A DNA stretch of 64,000 nt from Glaciecola sp. XM2 (GTDB lineage Bacteria; Pseudomonadota; Gammaproteobacteria; Enterobacterales; Alteromonadaceae): contig NZ_JAHEOJ010000025.1 of the NCBI RefSeq assembly GCF_018595715.1, positions 190,300 to 254,299 on the forward strand, given 5' to 3'. Position numbers and translations under genes: made by a program. A model generated the notes under the pieces. That model saw nothing but the letters and a program-made list of their open reading frames with translations, searched no databases and was not told where the DNA came from. How positions within the stretch are numbered: the stretch's first letter is position 1; each line of letters starts with the position of its first letter. Positions 61,625-64,000 of the stretch are shown here, in pieces.

Positions 61625-62470
61625 ATGACTGATATAGCCATTAGCAAACTTAGCAGTACGCTTAGCTTTCAAGGTGTTCACGAGCAGTACTCGCATGTTT
61701 CAAGTAGTAATCATTGCACAATGAAATTTGCGATTTATCTGCCACCTCAAGTTAAGCAAGGTCAAAAAGTTCCGGTGCTGTATTGGCTATCGGGCCTCAC
61801 CTGTACAGATGAAAACTTTATGCAAAAAGCCGGCGCGCATCAGTTCGCCGCTAAGCACGGTATCGCCATTGTTGCCCCCGATACCAGCCCTCGAGGCGAT
61901 GATGTAGCAGACATCGATAGCTATGACTGTGGCAAAGGCGCTGGTTTTTACCTCAATGCGACACGCATGCCATGGGCAAAGCATTATCACATGTACGACT
62001 ATGTGTTAAATGAACTTCCGGCTCTTATCGAGGCGCATTTTCCAGTATCAAACAAGCGCGCTATCAGCGGCCACTCTATGGGCGGGCACGGTGCATTAAC
62101 CATTGCGCTGAAACATCCAGAAAAATATGTTTCAGTGTCAGCGTTTGCGCCCATCGCTAATCCCACAGGTTGTCCTTGGGGGCAAAAAGCATTTTCAACG
62201 TACTTGGGAGATGATGAGTCTACTTGGAAACATTACGATGCAACATTGCTAGTAGATAAAGCAAGCGCTTACTTACCTACGCTTATCGATCAGGGCAGCG
62301 CTGACAATTTTTTACAAGATCAATTAAAACCAGAGGCGTTGATTGAGGCTGCTAAACGTGCTGACTATACCATTGGGTTTCGCATGCAAGAAGGTTATGA
62401 CCATAGTTACTATTTTATTGCGAGTTTTATCGAAGATCATATCGCTTTTCATGCGCAGCACTTAACCTAG
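61625..62470 (+). CDS. fghA: S-formylglutathione hydrolase
   Basis: A 281-residue esterase-D-family serine hydrolase. [19 protein letters not shown], the nucleophile motif [19 protein letters not shown] and the late [19 protein letters not shown] are the family signatures. It completes formaldehyde detoxification by releasing formate and glutathione. ATG 61625 has GAGG upstream; a GTG at 61613 overlapping the frmA stop is less likely. An inverted repeat at 62476-62502 follows. Confidence 0.96.
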   Translation: MTDIAISKLSSTLSFQGVHEQYSHVSSSNHCTMKFAIYLPPQVKQGQKVPVLYWLSGLTCTDENFMQKAGAHQFAAKHGIAIVAPDTSPRGDDVADIDSYDCGKGAGFYLNATRMPWAKHYHMYDYVLNELPALIEAHFPVSNKRAISGHSMGGHGALTIALKHPEKYVSVSAFAPIANPTGCPWGQKAFSTYLGDDESTWKHYDATLLVDKASAYLPTLIDQGSADNFLQDQLKPEALIEAAKRADYTIGFRMQEGYDHSYYFIASFIEDHIAFHAQHLT

Positions 62471-62475
62471 GAGTT

Positions 62476-62502
62476 AAAATAGTGGCATGCATCCACTATT
62501 TT
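62476..62502 (+). terminator. Hairpin after frmA-fghA
   Basis: AAAATAGTGG (62476-62485) and CCACTATTTT (62493-62502) form a perfect 10-bp stem with a 7-nt loop ending in TTTT, starting 6 nt after the fghA stop. Confidence 0.6.
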
Positions 62503-62630
62503 ACGGTCAAATTATTCTATTTTTCGCTTGTTAAGCGCTCACCCAGTGAGTGCTTACATACATCAAAATCCTTTAAAATCAACATATTTCTTTAAAACCC
62601 CTAAATCGAAGAATCATCCGGCCTTGCGCC

Positions 62631-63104
62631 CTATTCATCGTTAACTTTTTCCTTTCTCGTCAAAATTTCAGGCCCAATCTTCAAGGTTGCGGTTGCTACA
62701 CTGACTTCAAAAAAGAACGATAGTAGCCCCCCGGTCATCAATATTAAAGCAAGTATAAATGTACTTAAAATAGCCACATCTAAACTAGGCGCGACTAAAC
62801 CGTTTACTAATAACAATATAACATCTATACAAATGGTCACGGCAGCGGCGATTAAAAACGTAATCGCCCAGTTGGCAAAGCGCATACGGCGTCGAAGCGA
62901 GCGGATCTCAATTTTAGCTTGCGCACTGTCTTTAAAAGTCTGTGCGCATTCGCCACCCTCTTCAAAAGATCGCGCGCGGTCAATCACCCTGGCTAACCGC
63001 CCGGTTACAACATTTACCATGGTGCCAATGCCTACTAGTAAAAATACAGGAGCAAGTGCAAGCTGAATGAGCTTCACCGCGGATTCGGCGATCGTTAAGT
63101 CCAT
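62631..63104 (-). CDS. DUF2721 family membrane protein
   Basis: A 157-residue membrane protein with hydrophobic segments at about 10-32, 76-101 and 106-135 and the family's TMVNVVTGRLARVIDRAR motif (about 28-45) before a cytoplasmic coiled stretch (IEIRSLRRRMRFANWAI). DUF2721 proteins are common in marine gammaproteobacteria and have no assigned function. Monocistronic. Confidence 0.88.
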   Translation of the reverse strand: MDLTIAESAVKLIQLALAPVFLLVGIGTMVNVVTGRLARVIDRARSFEEGGECAQTFKDSAQAKIEIRSLRRRMRFANWAITFLIAAAVTICIDVILLLVNGLVAPSLDVAILSTFILALILMTGGLLSFFFEVSVATATLKIGPEILTRKEKVNDE

Positions 63105-63230
63105 GATGCACTCCTAGGAACTTGGCTGTTGTTAATGATTTGGCACAATCTCATGACAGTGCTCTTAAAAGCATATTACGTAAGCTTTTAATATCAATCA
63201 ATAAATCACCAGACCTTAATTTATAGGCAT

Positions 63231-63265
63231 AAAAAAAGCCCCGACACCAAAATGTCAGGGCTTTT
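63231..63265 (-). terminator. Intrinsic terminator of the cold-shock gene
   Basis: GCCCCGACA (63238-63246) and TGTCAGGGC (63253-63261) form a stem with one mismatch; on the minus strand it is followed by the T-run complementary to 63231-63237. Confidence 0.88.
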
Positions 63266-63280
63266 GAAATCAATAATAGC

Positions 63281-63487
63281 TTAAAGAGCTACGATGTTCT
63301 CTGCTTGAGGGCCTTTTTGACCGTCAGTTACAGTGAACTCAACTTTTTGGCCTTCAGCTAAAGTTTTGAAACCGTCGCCAGAGATTGCGCTGAAGTGTGC
63401 AAACACGTCAGGACCAGATTCTTGAGCGATAAAGCCGAAGCCTTTAGATTCGTTAAACCATTTAACCGTACCGGTAGTTTTAGACAT
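63281..63487 (-). CDS. Cold-shock protein (CspA family)
   Basis: A 68-residue OB-fold RNA chaperone from ATG 63487 ([20 protein letters not shown]), with RNP1 KGFGFI and RNP2 VFAHF intact and the terminal ENIVAL. An upstream in-frame ATG at 63532 would add an unconserved tail and is rejected. It has a predicted promoter at 63653-63681 and a leader of about 160 nt, the length and style of E. coli cspA leaders that act as RNA thermosensors. A strong terminator follows. Confidence 0.95.
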   Translation of the reverse strand: MSKTTGTVKWFNESKGFGFIAQESGPDVFAHFSAISGDGFKTLAEGQKVEFTVTDGQKGPQAENIVAL

Positions 63488-63646
63488 AATAATAACCTGT
63501 AATAAAAAATTGTTAATAGTGCTCACTTGCAAAATGCAAATAAACGGGTGTAGCTGAAATTAGAGACTGATACTTAAAACTGCAGGACGATGTAATATGA
63601 ATAAAACAATGTAATGTAGGGTAAAGAATAGACTTCTCTCTAGCTA
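63488..63646 (-). promoter_or_regulatory. Long 5' leader of the cold-shock gene
   Basis: If transcription starts a few bases after the -10 element at 63653-63658, the untranslated leader is about 158 nt, nearly the 159 nt of E. coli cspA, which refolds at low temperature to expose the ribosome site. A short frame in it (63513-63704) is not convincing as a gene. Structure was not computed. Confidence 0.6.
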
Positions 63647-63652
63647 AGGCGG

Positions 63653-63681
63653 ATATTACGCCCTTTTTTTTAGAATGTAAA
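63653..63681 (-). promoter_or_regulatory. Sigma-70 promoter of the cold-shock gene
   Basis: TTTACA (63676-63681) and TAATAT (63653-63658) on the minus strand are separated by exactly 17 bp; the -35 matches consensus at five of six positions. Confidence 0.65.
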
Positions 63682-63856
63682 ATCTTTTTATTTATCGATA
63701 ACACTTTGTTTCTTTTTACAATAAATCAGCGCGGACATACATCATGCGTCTAACGCATTCATCTAAATCAACAAACAGCGAAAAAGTGAGCAGTAATGTA
63801 GTTACGGGATGACCGGTATCTTCATCCCTATTTTCTTGTATGCTAGGTTTGCGCGG

Positions 63857-64000
63857 CTAGTAGCATGAGTTTGGTGTGCTGTCAGGGTTAATATCGCCGC
63901 TCACTTCGTCGGGGTCAACGTCGTGATCTAATAGCACTCCACGCACAAACTCAATGTGTTCAAGAACATTTTTGTAATTTTCACCGTATTCATATTTATT
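63857..64000 (-). CDS. C-terminal end of an unidentified gene, partial
   Basis: The minus strand is open from the right edge to TAG at 63857-63859, giving 47 residues (NKYEYGENYKNVLEHIEFVR... ending INPDSTPNSCY). The acidic, helical sequence is protein-like, but too short to place in a family. Confidence 0.6.
   Translation of the reverse strand, partial: NKYEYGENYKNVLEHIEFVRGVLLDHDVDPDEVSGDINPDSTPNSCY

Overview
The window looks like chromosome of a marine gammaproteobacterium of the Alteromonadales (Alteromonas/Paraglaciecola/Glaciecola type). This is inferred from the gene content: a TonB-dependent receptor, the hemCDXY block, gmk-rpoZ-spoT-trmH-recG in near-enterobacterial order, an AcnD/PrpF-type methylcitrate operon and a FliA-type chemoreceptor promoter. 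I see no rRNA, tRNA, CRISPR array or intact insertion sequence.

Layout. 1-9612 (minus strand): a catabolic operon headed by a sigma-54-dependent PrpR-like activator, then a TonB-dependent receptor, a family III CoA-transferase, an HMG-CoA-lyase-type enzyme and a hydantoinase/oxoprolinase A-B pair; the B gene runs off the left edge. A sigma-54 promoter and an upstream direct repeat precede the activator. 9613-15061: a VOC protein, a decayed stretch, a secreted amidohydrolase pair in which the second member has lost metal ligands, and a DUF4124-type pseudogene beside an 11-bp tandem repeat. 15062-18247: a three-gene membrane-lipid glycosylation operon preceded by an attenuator-like leader. 18347-26387: mixed housekeeping genes (CBS protein, flavoprotein, methyltransferase, Nei, peroxiredoxin, RsmJ, D-lactate dehydrogenase). 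26699-30705: a FliA-promoter operon of chemoreceptor, soluble double PilJ-domain protein and porin. 30710-38647: recG, a peroxiredoxin-like protein, trmH-ridA-spoT, rpoZ and gmk. 38753-44159: a small ORF, an esterase, hemCDXY and a helix-turn-helix/receiver protein. 44328-49481: anmK-nagZ (peptidoglycan recycling), a Cache-only membrane protein, and an S41 protease/lipoprotein pair. 49722-49987: two very short genes, one a double-glycine-leader bacteriocin-like precursor. 50120-56839: the methylcitrate operon under a GntR/FCD regulator whose probable operator overlaps the promoter. 57182-64000: small membrane proteins, a deformylase, arfB, a repeat lipoprotein, the formaldehyde detoxification pair frmA-fghA, a DUF2721 protein, a cold-shock gene with a long leader, and the tail of another gene at the right edge.

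Most worth following up: (1) the double-glycine-leader peptide and its small membrane partner downstream of prpF; (2) the FliA-driven receptor / soluble PilJ-repeat / porin operon; (3) the sigma-54 self-regulated uptake and CoA-lyase/hydantoinase operon; (4) the amidohydrolase/pseudo-amidohydrolase pair. All functions are assigned from motifs and context by eye; no database search was run.
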